Assembly (NCBI RefSeq): GCF_011751945.2
Contig: NZ_CP064951.1
Span: forward strand, 992,001 to 1,056,000
Origin: Actinomyces sp. zg-332
Lineage (GTDB): Bacteria; Actinomycetota; Actinomycetes; Actinomycetales; Actinomycetaceae
DNA: 64,000 bases
Direction of reading: 5' to 3'
Under the pieces are notes generated by a model that saw nothing but the letters and a program-made list of their open reading frames with translations, was not told the origin of the DNA and did not search any database. Below, in pieces: positions 27,874 through 36,286 of this stretch. Both the position numbers and the translations under genes were made by a program. The stretch's first letter is position 1; every line of letters begins with the position of its first letter.

Positions 27874-27914
27874 ATAAGGGTATGTGAGAATAACTCATCA
27901 TACCCTTATTTTTA
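27874..27914. terminator. bidirectional terminator between convergent genes
   Basis: ATAAGGGTATG (27874-27884) pairs perfectly with CATACCCTTAT (27899-27909), with an inner TGAG/CTCA pairing, followed by TTTTTA. It serves the DUF2342 gene and, on the other strand, the helicase gene. Confidence 0.9.
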
Positions 27915-27946
27915 TACATTCTATATAAATCCTAAGTGGCTACGAA

Positions 27947-29656
27947 TTATTTTATTCCTACAAACCACTTGCGAATAGTATCTATTCTTTCTTGTATTTC
28001 ATCTATGCTAGCTTGAGCTATTGCTGGGCCTCCACATTTATTGCGTAGCTTCATATGTACAACTGCATGAGTCTCATTTGATCTTCTAGCCCACATGGCA
28101 ACTAGCTGACTTAGTTCCTTACGTAAGTTTGCTCTCTTTTTATGGCTTGAAATTTGAGAGTTTTCCATTCGTTGCTCAGCTACTTTAGATTCACGTCGCA
28201 TAGCTTTTATTTGTTCGGCTTGTCTAGCTTTTAACAAGACAGAAACTTGCTCTGGATCTAATAGTCCTGGTATTCCAAGAAAATCTGCTTCTTCAGTAGA
28301 GCCAACATGGGCTTGCAAGCCAAACTGGCTACCATCAAAAAGAACGCTATTGAATTGTGCTTGACTATCTAATACTTCAAATTGCGATAGTAAATCATCA
28401 CTTGCTTTCTCGTTTGTATTAGCTCTTTCTAGTAAAAAGTCATCGAGTAAATCATCGTCTTGTTTAGGAACATTTAGTGCATGGTCTCGCTCTTGTTCCA
28501 TGTTAGAAGCTAAAACAAGTAAAGGGGTAACTGATGGTAAAAATATTGATGCAATTTCGCCTTTTTTCCTAGCTCTAACAAATCGACCAATTGCTTGAGC
28601 GAAAAATAATGGCGTGCATGCTGAAGTTGCATAAACACCTACACAGAGCCTAGGAACGTCCACTCCCTCTGAAACCATTCTAACAGCAACCATCCATTTA
28701 GAATTACCTTTAGAAAAATGCTCAATTTTATCACTAGCGTTATCATCATCAGATAAAACAACAGTAGGTTTTTCCCCAGTTATTTCACGTATCTGTTTAG
28801 CATAAGCTCGAGCCGCATTTTGGTTACTAGCAATTATCAAGCCACCAGCATCAGGAATTTGTCTGCGAACTTCATTCAATCGTAAGTCAGCAGCTGATAG
28901 TACATCTGGTATCCAGTTACCTTTAGGGTCTAAAGCTGTTTTCCACGCCTGCTTTTGAGCGTCTTTAGTACTTTCTTCTCCAAGACGCAAAAACATCTCT
29001 TCACCAGTTTTAGTGCGCCAATGCATATCCCCAGAGTATGACATAAAAATAACTGGACGTACTACTCCATCCCGCAAGGCATCACCGTAATTATAGCTAT
29101 AATCGCTTGTACTACGTTTTATTCCCTCTGTGTCCTCCACATACTGCACAAAAGGTATAGGTGTGTTATCTGATCTAAAAGGCGTACCTGTAAGGGACAA
29201 CCTACGCTCAGCTTTTTCGTATGCTATACCTATGCCATCTCCCCATGAAAGACTATCTCCCCCATGATGAATTTCATCCAAAATAACTAAGGTATTATGT
29301 GAATCAGTATATTTCTTATGAACAGCAGGATTTGAAGCAACTTGTGCATAAGTTACTACCATCCCTTGAAAAAAGTTCCCTAACTCAAATTGGTTATTAG
29401 AAAAATCAGGATCTACGTGTATTGAAAATTTTGCAGCAGCTTCCGCCCATTGATATTTCAAATGTTGCGTAGGACATACAACTACGACAGCATTTACAGT
29501 TCTATCATCTAATAATTTACGAGCAATACTTAAAGCAAAAGTAGTTTTTCCAGCCCCAGGAGTTGCAACAGCCATAAAATCTTTGGGAGCAAGTTTGAAA
29601 TACTTATCGAAAGCATTTTGTTGCCATGCACGTAATTTTCTCATTAATTTTCCCAT
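27947..29656 (-). CDS. superfamily 2 DEAD/DEAH-box helicase
   Basis: A 569-residue SF2 helicase. Motifs in order: Walker A ATPGAGKTT (about residue 32), motif Ia VVCPTQHLKYQW, DEIH box VILDEIHHGGDS (about 126), motif III LSLTGTPFRSD, motif V KWMVAVRMVSEGVDVPR (about 323-339) and motif VI QAIGRFVRARKKG (about 357). The C-terminal 150 residues are charged and partly coiled coil. It resembles the stand-alone actinobacterial helicases that are often encoded beside DUF3039, as here (69 bp apart). The nucleic acid substrate is unknown. ATG starts at 29656 and 29644 are both possible. Confidence 0.92.
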   Translation of the reverse strand: MGKLMRKLRAWQQNAFDKYFKLAPKDFMAVATPGAGKTTFALSIARKLLDDRTVNAVVVVCPTQHLKYQWAEAAAKFSIHVDPDFSNNQFELGNFFQGMVVTYAQVASNPAVHKKYTDSHNTLVILDEIHHGGDSLSWGDGIGIAYEKAERRLSLTGTPFRSDNTPIPFVQYVEDTEGIKRSTSDYSYNYGDALRDGVVRPVIFMSYSGDMHWRTKTGEEMFLRLGEESTKDAQKQAWKTALDPKGNWIPDVLSAADLRLNEVRRQIPDAGGLIIASNQNAARAYAKQIREITGEKPTVVLSDDDNASDKIEHFSKGNSKWMVAVRMVSEGVDVPRLCVGVYATSACTPLFFAQAIGRFVRARKKGEIASIFLPSVTPLLVLASNMEQERDHALNVPKQDDDLLDDFLLERANTNEKASDDLLSQFEVLDSQAQFNSVLFDGSQFGLQAHVGSTEEADFLGIPGLLDPEQVSVLLKARQAEQIKAMRRESKVAEQRMENSQISSHKKRANLRKELSQLVAMWARRSNETHAVVHMKLRNKCGGPAIAQASIDEIQERIDTIRKWFVGIK

Positions 29657-29724
29657 TAAAACGCAAAAATAAAATAAAGTTATAAGTTTAGAGAAATCTT
29701 ATAACTTTACACAGAAAATATTTG

Positions 29725-30009
29725 TTATTGCCCAAAAGGCCAATTTGGTTTTGAACCAAAATCTGAATACTTTGAATATAATTCTTTACATACTGGGCAA
29801 ATTGGAAAATTCTTAGGATTATATTTTGGTCTCCATACCTTACCGCATAGAGCTACTACAGTTGATCCTGGCAATACAGTTGCATCAATCTTCTTAGAAA
29901 CGTAGTGGGCAAAACGGTCACCCCTACCATCACCTTGGTCTAATTCTTCTTCAGTTTGTTCAATAACAGTTGTAGAACCAGAAGTTTCTTGTTCAAATTC
30001 AGCAAACAT
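29725..30009 (-). CDS. DUF3039 protein
   Basis: A 94-residue actinobacterial protein of unknown function. The N-terminal 30 residues are acidic. The conserved part is DGRGDRFAHYVSKKIDA (about 27-43) and the cysteine block CGKVWRPKYNP and CPVCKELY (about 60-85), which resembles a zinc ribbon. The ATG has a GAGGAAAT site. It is followed by the helicase gene in the same direction with 69 bp between, so the two may be co-transcribed. Confidence 0.87.
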   Translation of the reverse strand: MFAEFEQETSGSTTVIEQTEEELDQGDGRGDRFAHYVSKKIDATVLPGSTVVALCGKVWRPKYNPKNFPICPVCKELYSKYSDFGSKPNWPFGQ

Positions 30010-30051
30010 ATTTCCTCAATCTGTAAAACTATCTTTACTGATTATAACTTA

Positions 30052-30087
30052 TTTTTAGGGCAAGCGTAATAACACTTGCCCTAAAAA
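30052..30087 (-). terminator. terminator after the ABC exporter operon
   Basis: A perfect 13-bp stem, TTTTTAGGGCAAG with CTTGCCCTAAAAA, lies just past the permease stop codon. Its T-rich end serves the minus strand. Confidence 0.93.
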
Positions 30088-30090
30088 CGA

Positions 30091-31749
30091 TTACAGAACT
30101 TTAACCTTATGATCAGGCCAAGAAGCAATTTTTTCCATATACTTAGTTTTATTCTTGTCATATAGCTTAGAACTTACTATGTATCCGATATATGCAATAA
30201 CAATCGCATACACTAAACCAACTGCTAGTGCTATGACGTTTACGGAAGTAATTTCAAATGAAAAGCTATCAAAATATCCATATACTAATGCTGGTGGAGC
30301 CAAAAGCACTACTGTAGAAACCATAACAGCAAACTGAGTTAGCATTACCAATCCCATGTTTCCAGTACCTTTTTGTTCAAAAATTGAGGAGTTTGGTACC
30401 TGTATAGGATATAAAATTAGAGTTCCTAAACAAGAATTTACACTTATTGCTACCAAAAATACTATTAGAACAACTACCAAGTTATTCACTACCGCTTGTA
30501 TATTTGGTTCAAAATACAAATACACACAGCTTTGAATGAAAGTAATAACTAGAGTCAAGAAAAAGTAAGGAATTGGACGTACAAAGCGATCAGTTTTACC
30601 TTTTATACCAGTCATAACTTGAGTAGCAAAAGCCGTAGAATCCAAGCTAATATCTGCATGATAAGAGTAAGAAACTAGAAATACAGCAATCCAGCTTACA
30701 GTTAACACGCTTGAGGCGCTTATAAACTCTTTATATACACCCAAGATTGAAAGAATTGGGAATAGAAACATAAATATAAATGAACCGTTGTATCGCGGGT
30801 CTTTCTTCCAATAAATAGTAACTCTAGATAGCATTGCAGCTTTTTCGTCACTAAAACCAAATTTTTTAGCCACAGAGTAATACTTGGTAATCCTATTTAT
30901 ATCAACACTAACTTCTTTCTTAGATTTTTCTTTTCGTTTAGCTTTAGCTGGAGAAACAACCTTTTCATCCAAAGTATTCATAAACATCTTGCAATAGATA
31001 AAATCTAGTAAGATTAGGCTAACTAAAGCAATTGCTAATTGAATGAGAAAACTAGTATAGTCTCCCTCAAATAAGGCAAAAGGAAAAGCTAGAGAGCTGA
31101 CAACTGGAACCCATTGAATTACTTGAAGAAGAGTGATTAGGAAAGCAATACTTGTACCTTTGAATCCTCCAAATACAAAGTAAAAGTATGGTATAGCCAA
31201 GAATGCGAAAACAAGAATCTGCTTTTTGTTCTTTTTATCGCTATCGGTTTCAGATGACCCCATCAAAATCATGAATATTTTACTGCAGTATTGGAAAGCA
31301 ATTACGAATAAAATACTACCTATCAAGTAGCTTAGAGCTAGTATTGGAAAGTCTAGTCCCACTATTACAATAGCAAGCATTGATAAAGATACAAATATAC
31401 CTCGAATACCAACAAATTCAGCAATCATAATCTGTCTGGCAAATTTATGAGAAGGCGTTACAAGTAACCTAAATGCGCTAGGGGTTAGTCCAGACCCTCC
31501 AGTTGTAGAAAAACTGCCCACAAGCACCAAAATCAGAGCTAGAACCGTTGGAGCTAATATTGCCACAAGCCTATATACAGGAAGTTCAGCTTCGCTGAGG
31601 TTTGGCGCCAAAAATGCCATAGCATATATACCTATAAGTCCCATAATTACATATAGATAAAGGACTATAGTTCCCACTAATATAGCAGTACTTTTACGAG
31701 CATAGTTCTTGAATTGAGTATTTTTTAACTTTATTAGTGTTGTAACCAA
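30091..31749 (-). CDS. ABC transporter permease
   Basis: A 552-residue membrane protein with roughly 12 hydrophobic segments, the permease of the two-gene ABC exporter with the ATPase gene upstream. Its start (GTG or ATG-equivalent at 31749) overlaps the end of the ATPase gene by 16 bp, indicating translational coupling. A cytoplasmic basic loop near residues 265-285 (SPAKAKRKEKSKKEVSVD) splits the protein in two halves. The substrate is not indicated. The size fits ABC-2-type exporters of drugs or lipids in actinobacteria; I do not recognise a closer family. Confidence 0.85.
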   Translation of the reverse strand: MVTTLIKLKNTQFKNYARKSTAILVGTIVLYLYVIMGLIGIYAMAFLAPNLSEAELPVYRLVAILAPTVLALILVLVGSFSTTGGSGLTPSAFRLLVTPSHKFARQIMIAEFVGIRGIFVSLSMLAIVIVGLDFPILALSYLIGSILFVIAFQYCSKIFMILMGSSETDSDKKNKKQILVFAFLAIPYFYFVFGGFKGTSIAFLITLLQVIQWVPVVSSLAFPFALFEGDYTSFLIQLAIALVSLILLDFIYCKMFMNTLDEKVVSPAKAKRKEKSKKEVSVDINRITKYYSVAKKFGFSDEKAAMLSRVTIYWKKDPRYNGSFIFMFLFPILSILGVYKEFISASSVLTVSWIAVFLVSYSYHADISLDSTAFATQVMTGIKGKTDRFVRPIPYFFLTLVITFIQSCVYLYFEPNIQAVVNNLVVVLIVFLVAISVNSCLGTLILYPIQVPNSSIFEQKGTGNMGLVMLTQFAVMVSTVVLLAPPALVYGYFDSFSFEITSVNVIALAVGLVYAIVIAYIGYIVSSKLYDKNKTKYMEKIASWPDHKVKVL

Positions 31750-32612
31750 TTTAGTTCCTCTACTTCAATGCTAGAACCAACAGAATCAATGAAACGCTGT
31801 TCAAGGCTAATACCATCAGAGACTTCTTCAACTGAACCAGCTGTAATTACTTTACCTTTATTCATAATTGCAACGTGAGTACACAGTTGTTCAACAGTTG
31901 CCATTACGTGGCTTGAGAAAATAATAGTTCCTCCATTGTCAATATACTGTTTTAGAAGTAACTGAATTTTCTTAGCTGATACTGGGTCCACTGCTTCGAA
32001 AGGCTCATCCAAAATTAGTAAGCTAGGGGCATGAATCATCGCACAGGCTAAAGTAATTTTCTTGGTCATACCAGCAGAATAATCACTAACTAGCTTTTTA
32101 TTTTCTTTGTCTAGGTCTAGAATTTTCAAAAGTTCATTTGCACGCTCAACAATTTCATCTTTAGGTAATCCACGAAGCAAACCGTTATAAGTAAGCAATT
32201 CTAAACCAGTTAAACGGTCAAAAAGACGCATACCATCTGGCATTACACCAATTAAGTTACGAATTTCATCTTCATCAGTTGATAAATCTTTACCTTGAAT
32301 ATAAATTTCACCACTATTTGGTTTCAAAAGCCTTGCAATCATAGCAATTGTGGTAGTTTTACCAGCACCGTTGGGTCCAACAAGCCCATAAAAGCTTCCC
32401 TTAGGCACAACTAGGGAGACATTGTTTACAGCGTATGTACCTGAGAAATTTTTACTCAAGTTCTTTATGCATAAAGCACTGTTAGCAATAGTTTCTTCAG
32501 TAATGTTAAATTCAAAACTCTTTACATCACTTGATTGTAGACTACTGCGGCGTTGTTCGATTTCATTTTCAGAAATACTATCATTATTTGTTTTTTTCCA
32601 TACATCACTCAT
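31734..32612 (-). CDS. ABC transporter ATP-binding protein
   Basis: A 292-residue ATPase. Motifs: Walker A GLVGPNGAGKTTT (about residue 75), Q-loop region near GVMPDGMRLFDRL, signature SDYSAGMTKKI (about 180; SAGM instead of SGGQ, usual in exporters of this type), Walker B SLLILDEPFEAVDP (about 200) and the H-loop FSSHVMATVEQL. The start is placed at the ATG at 32612 (MSDVWKKTNN), because TATAGT with an extended TGG ends 6 nt upstream and no Shine-Dalgarno is present. A longer in-frame start, TTG at 32651, would put the 11-bp G tract inside the coding region and is less likely. Confidence 0.9.
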   Translation of the reverse strand: MSDVWKKTNNDSISENEIEQRRSSLQSSDVKSFEFNITEETIANSALCIKNLSKNFSGTYAVNNVSLVVPKGSFYGLVGPNGAGKTTTIAMIARLLKPNSGEIYIQGKDLSTDEDEIRNLIGVMPDGMRLFDRLTGLELLTYNGLLRGLPKDEIVERANELLKILDLDKENKKLVSDYSAGMTKKITLACAMIHAPSLLILDEPFEAVDPVSAKKIQLLLKQYIDNGGTIIFSSHVMATVEQLCTHVAIMNKGKVITAGSVEEVSDGISLEQRFIDSVGSSIEVEELNWLQH

Positions 32613-32652
32613 ATAAACACTATACCATAACAACGCCCCCCCCCCCGCCAAG
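32613..32652 (-). promoter_or_regulatory. ABC exporter promoter with an 11-bp G tract
   Basis: Read leftwards: TTGGCG (32651-32646), then a run of G (11 in all, 32646-32636), then TGG-TATAGT (-10 at 32624-32619), then 6 nt to the ATG at 32612. With this length the spacer between TTGGCG and TATAGT is 21 bp; a loss of 3-5 G would bring it to the usual 16-18 bp. Slippage could therefore alter transcription. Confidence 0.6.
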
Positions 32653-33103
32653 TTCTCTTAGTAGTTACAGGGTGTGAGAGTAGTTTTACATCACAGTTAT
32701 TCCTTTTACAATTCTTATATTTATGAGAATAAAATTGGTGAATAATTTAAAGTTTACTGCATCAAAACATGGAGGATTTACTTGCTTTGTGTTTATGGTA
32801 AGTAAATGCTGGAAATGAGTAGGGATATTCTATTTATAACCTATAACTTCTACTCATTACATTTTCTTATGCTATATATGTTTTATATTTAGCTACATCA
32901 TAATAAAATATGACGATAAAATCGTAAAATATCGCCAAGTAAAGTCGATATACAAGTAGTATTTGAGTTTTTTGCTTTCTCACAGCGTAAGAAATGCTTT
33001 TTAGATACGTAAACTTCAGTCCTAATCAAGTCAACAGTAGTAATCAAAGTAAACAATCGATTGAGTGAGCATTCAAAGTAGATTTATGCATTACCACTTT
33101 AAA
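32653..33103. other. intergenic region with two adjacent hairpins
   Basis: About 450 bp without a supported gene. It holds two neighbouring inverted repeats: ATTTACTT (32776-32783) with AAGTAAAT (32800-32807), and AATGAGTAG (32814-32822) with CTACTCATT (32850-32858). They are 6 bp apart, which may mean a structured RNA or a leftover regulatory leader. The HU gene ends on the right side, and the exporter promoter is on the left. Confidence 0.45.
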
Positions 33104-33150
33104 CAATAAAAGTGCTGCAAACTTCGTTCCTACGATATTCACAGCACTTA
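33104..33150 (-). terminator. terminator after the HU gene
   Basis: On the minus strand AAGTGCTG pairs with CAGCACTT (33149-33142 with 33117-33110), then TTATT. The loop is long (24 nt) but contains further weak pairing. Confidence 0.75.
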
Positions 33151-33163
33151 TTGAAAGTATAAA

Positions 33164-33442
33164 TTAGCTATTTGCAACAGCTTTCTTCAAAGTTAGACCA
33201 GCTGAAATTTTTACACCATAGCCTGCAGCAATCTGCATCTGTTCGCCTGTACGTGGGTTACGACCAACACGTGCAGCACGTTCAACGCGTTCTGCTGTCA
33301 AAATACCTGTCAAACGGATTGTTTCGCCTTTGCACAAAGCATCTGTCAAAACATCTGCAAAACCTGTCAAAGCGGCATCTGCCTGTGATTTTGTTAGGCC
33401 TGCACGTTCAGCAATTGCTGCAACTAGTTCTGAGCGGTTCAT
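33164..33442 (-). CDS. hup: HU-family DNA-binding protein
   Basis: A 92-residue histone-like protein that bends and compacts DNA. The fold pattern is NRSELVAAIAERAGLTKSQADAAL, then IRLTGILTAERVERAARVGRNPRTGEQM, where the DNA-intercalating R-N-P-R-T-G arm is intact. The usual G-F-G-x-F before that arm is replaced by G-I-L-T-A. There is no basic Lys/Ala-rich C-terminal tail of the mycobacterial HupB type. GAGAGGGAAAAA precedes the ATG. It stands alone with its own terminator. Confidence 0.94.
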   Translation of the reverse strand: MNRSELVAAIAERAGLTKSQADAALTGFADVLTDALCKGETIRLTGILTAERVERAARVGRNPRTGEQMQIAAGYGVKISAGLTLKKAVANS

Positions 33443-33586
33443 TTTTTCCCTCTCTATAAGTTATTCTTGAAACTTAGGTTACTAGAAAAAAGAGACTTAT
33501 TCCTAATAATCGGCGAAAACACGCCGAAATATTTTTAAATTTTATTATATTTATACGTTTAGTCGCCTAATTTTATTTATTTTTGA

Positions 33587-34444
33587 CTAATTAGTAACAA
33601 AAACTTTTCTAATTAGCCCATGCTTTGGTGCAAAAACCCAAGTCAATAAGAAGCAAAGTGTAGCTACTAGAACGATAGTAGCTCCTGTTGGAACTCCTAG
33701 CGACCAGGATAAATAAACACCTATGAAAGCTGAAACTATACCTATCATTGGAGATAAAATCATCATTACTGACATTTTATCCGTCAACAACCTAGCAGTA
33801 GCTGCTGGTGTTACTAGTAGCGCTAATACTAATACGTTTCCAATAGTTTGAATTGATATAACAACAGCGAAAGTAACCATTACATATAAGACAACATCTA
33901 GTACAAAAACTCTAATTCCTAGTATTTTAGCTGTTTCTCTGTCTAGGTTAACAGCTGTAAACTCTTTATGTAGTAAGAAGCAAACAAATAAAATTATTAG
34001 TCCAACTACGCTAGAGATATAAAGGTCTGAGTTAGATATACCAACAATTGAGCCGAATAAGAATTGCTGCAAGGAACCTGAGTACCCTGGGACTAAGGAA
34101 ATGACTAATATACCTAAAGCAAAAGCTCCAGCAAAGAAAACTCCAATTACAGAGTCTTCTTTCAGACGACGATTCTGAGTGAAAGTAGCTACAAGCACGG
34201 CTGTTACCACACCAGCAATTGCTCCACCTAACACTAAAGAACCCTGTAATAAGAAGGCAAAAGCTATACCAGGGAAAACGCTGTGTGCAACAGCATCACC
34301 GATAAAAGACATTCCTCGTAGAACAACATGGTTTCCGACAACACCACACACAACTGAAGCAATAACTGCAGCTAAGAGAGCTTTTGGTAGAAATGAAAGT
34401 ATAGGGTTACATAGGTCTTGTAAAAAGTCTATAAAAGAAATCAT
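33587..34444 (-). CDS. anchored repeat-type metal ABC transporter, permease subunit
   Basis: A 285-residue ZnuB/TroC-type membrane protein with eight or nine helices. Conserved segments include VVLRGMSFIGDAVAHSVFPGIA (about residues 43-64) and GNVLVLALLVTPAATARLLTD (about 205-225), typical of zinc/manganese permeases. It is the last gene of a five-gene cluster; its start shares one base with the stop of the ATPase gene. It matches the TIGR03770 type, found in actinobacteria with the surface proteins of the same cluster. Metal identity (Zn or Mn) is inferred from the family and the operator. Confidence 0.92.
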   Translation of the reverse strand: MISFIDFLQDLCNPILSFLPKALLAAVIASVVCGVVGNHVVLRGMSFIGDAVAHSVFPGIAFAFLLQGSLVLGGAIAGVVTAVLVATFTQNRRLKEDSVIGVFFAGAFALGILVISLVPGYSGSLQQFLFGSIVGISNSDLYISSVVGLIILFVCFLLHKEFTAVNLDRETAKILGIRVFVLDVVLYVMVTFAVVISIQTIGNVLVLALLVTPAATARLLTDKMSVMMILSPMIGIVSAFIGVYLSWSLGVPTGATIVLVATLCFLLTWVFAPKHGLIRKVFVTN

Positions 34445-35214
34445 TAGTGCACTCCCAAACTCTTTAGCATAGGTGATGAAGCATCAACATTAAACGTTTT
34501 CTCCCACAAAGCTGAATCCATAATATTTGTATCGTTTGAGTCAGCAAGAATGGTGGAGTTTAGTAAACACACACGTGAACTTGTATTTAAAGCTCCGTTT
34601 AAGTCGTGAGTTGTCATGATGACAGCTTTACCTTCTTTAGCTAAATCTGAGAACAAGTTTATAAGCAAATCTTGTGTAGGCATATCTAAACCGTTGAAAG
34701 GTTCATCTAGAATCAGTATTTCAGGGTCAACTGATAAAGCCCTGGCAACTAGTACTCGTTGGCGTTGTCCCCCTGATAACTCTCCCACAGGTCGTTTAGC
34801 TAAATCTTGCATACCTAACCTTTTAAGAGCTAGCAAAGATTGCTTGTAGTCTTCAATGCCTGGTCTTCTAAAATAGCCTAAAAGCCCAAATCTTCCTGAT
34901 ACAACTACGTCTTCAACGCTTATAGGATAATCCCACGCAAATTCATGTATCTGCGGAACATATCCGATTGCTACACTTTTTCTCTTAACATCTTTAGGTT
35001 TAATAATCTGACCGCTTTTAGGTTTTATAGCTCCTAAAATTGCTCGCAGAAATGTTGTTTTACCAGCACCATTAGGCCCGATTAGCGCTAGAAATTCTCC
35101 AGACCTTACTTGAAAGTTTACGTTCTCAAGAATTTTTCTACCTGATAGCTCAACATATAAGTTTTTCACTTCAAGTAAAGCTTTACTTTCCGCTTTTTCT
35201 ATTTCTTCTGACAT
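34444..35214 (-). CDS. anchored repeat-type metal ABC transporter, ATP-binding subunit
   Basis: A 256-residue ZnuC-type ATPase. Walker A LIGPNGAGKTTFL (about residue 42), signature VGELSGGQRQRVLVA (about 143), Walker B ILILDEPFNGLDMP (about 168) and the H-loop IMTTHDLNGAL (about 206) are intact. It belongs to the TIGR03771-like subunits. It overlaps the permease gene by one base, and the surface-protein gene ends 87 bp upstream. Confidence 0.93.
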   Translation of the reverse strand: MSEEIEKAESKALLEVKNLYVELSGRKILENVNFQVRSGEFLALIGPNGAGKTTFLRAILGAIKPKSGQIIKPKDVKRKSVAIGYVPQIHEFAWDYPISVEDVVVSGRFGLLGYFRRPGIEDYKQSLLALKRLGMQDLAKRPVGELSGGQRQRVLVARALSVDPEILILDEPFNGLDMPTQDLLINLFSDLAKEGKAVIMTTHDLNGALNTSSRVCLLNSTILADSNDTNIMDSALWEKTFNVDASSPMLKSLGVH

Positions 35215-35301
35215 AAGTATTCATTTCTATTTTTCAGCAATTTTGTTGTGTAAATAGCTAGTATTATTCCTTTAAAATGACATAGAGCATAGTAAATATA
35301 A

Positions 35302-36261
35302 CTACATATTTTCTATTTCTTCATAAGCAGCTTTTTTATGCTTTTTATTTCTTATAACAACAAAAGTAACTAACATTAATCCGAAAACAATTATACCAAT
35401 ACCACCATAGATAATAGGCATAAGAGTATCTATTTTTTCATCTTCAGTAGCATTTCTAACAACTTTTTCTTGTACTTGCTTTGAAAGATTATTCTTATTT
35501 GGATGAGCTTTCATTTTTAAAGCTTGATCAGCGTTTGTTTCACTACCAACAGCAAAACGCAAAGTTTCAACTACTTTTTGTACAGATCCGTCTTTCATCT
35601 GTGCTGATAACTCTAAGTTCACAAGATACACCCCAGGCTTAGTAAATACCCAGTTAGCATGGGTGTGAGTATTTAGATCCATCCAAATATCTTGTCCTTT
35701 TGAGTTAGCTGAATCCCACAAGACAGTTGGAGGTCCAAATGTTCCTGATTCTAAGAACATTGTCATTTGACCAGGGCCTTGCACATTCAATAAACGCAAA
35801 GTTGCACCTTTTGAAAAGTTATCTACGATTTCAGGACTTTGTGTGTTCCAGCCAGCCCACAATACGCCTTCTTTTTGAATCTGTGGAGATACATACACAT
35901 ATCCACCTGCAGCACCTTTGATAAAGGCAAATTCTTCTTTTTCAGGTAGTTTCTTCTTAGACTTATCATTTAGTCGCAGAACTGTTTTATCTAAATATCT
36001 CCACACTGATGGGGAGGAAGAATCATCACGCAGAAATAGTCCTAGTTTGTTATCAATAATTCTTGGGCCAATATCAATATGCCCATTTTCTATTTCTTTC
36101 ACATCTTTTACTAGAGCTTCATCATGTTCTACAGTTTGCTCTAAATTAGAATCTGTTGGTCGAACATCTTCTGCATTAGCTACTTGTAAATTTAAAAGCC
36201 CTACTCCTAAAAGAGATAGAAGAATTACTTTTGCTAGTGCCTTTTTCATCTTTTTCCCCAT
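35302..36261 (-). CDS. surface protein with one choice-of-anchor M domain
   Basis: A 319-residue secreted protein. The N-terminal signal peptide (KKALAKVILLSLLGVGLLN, cut near NAEDV) and the C-terminal transmembrane helix (about 282-304) followed by a basic tail (RNKKHKK) anchor it in the membrane. Between them lies one choice-of-anchor M / 'actinobacterial surface-anchored' domain (TIGR03769), whose core motif is THTHANWVFTKPGVY (about residue 205). It probably faces the cell wall and may bind metal or help the transporter, but no experiment on this family is known to me. Starts at 36261 or 36249 (which has GGGGAAAAAG) are possible. Confidence 0.88.
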   Translation of the reverse strand: MGKKMKKALAKVILLSLLGVGLLNLQVANAEDVRPTDSNLEQTVEHDEALVKDVKEIENGHIDIGPRIIDNKLGLFLRDDSSSPSVWRYLDKTVLRLNDKSKKKLPEKEEFAFIKGAAGGYVYVSPQIQKEGVLWAGWNTQSPEIVDNFSKGATLRLLNVQGPGQMTMFLESGTFGPPTVLWDSANSKGQDIWMDLNTHTHANWVFTKPGVYLVNLELSAQMKDGSVQKVVETLRFAVGSETNADQALKMKAHPNKNNLSKQVQEKVVRNATEDEKIDTLMPIIYGGIGIIVFGLMLVTFVVIRNKKHKKAAYEEIENM

Positions 36262-36270
36262 CTTTTATAC

Positions 36271-36286
36271 AATAATGATTACTATT
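36271..36286 (-). promoter_or_regulatory. possible internal Fur/Zur-like half site
   Basis: AATAATGATTACTATT lies across the 3' end of the binding-protein gene and the 20-bp gap to the next gene. It resembles a Fur-family half site, TAATCATTATT on the minus strand, but is not a good palindrome. It may be an internal operator or chance in AT-rich DNA. Confidence 0.25.

Noticed and set aside
32769-32801. A ten-codon peptide MEDLLALCLW before a hairpin, as a possible attenuator
   Set aside because: There is no biosynthetic gene downstream on that strand and no repeated key codon.
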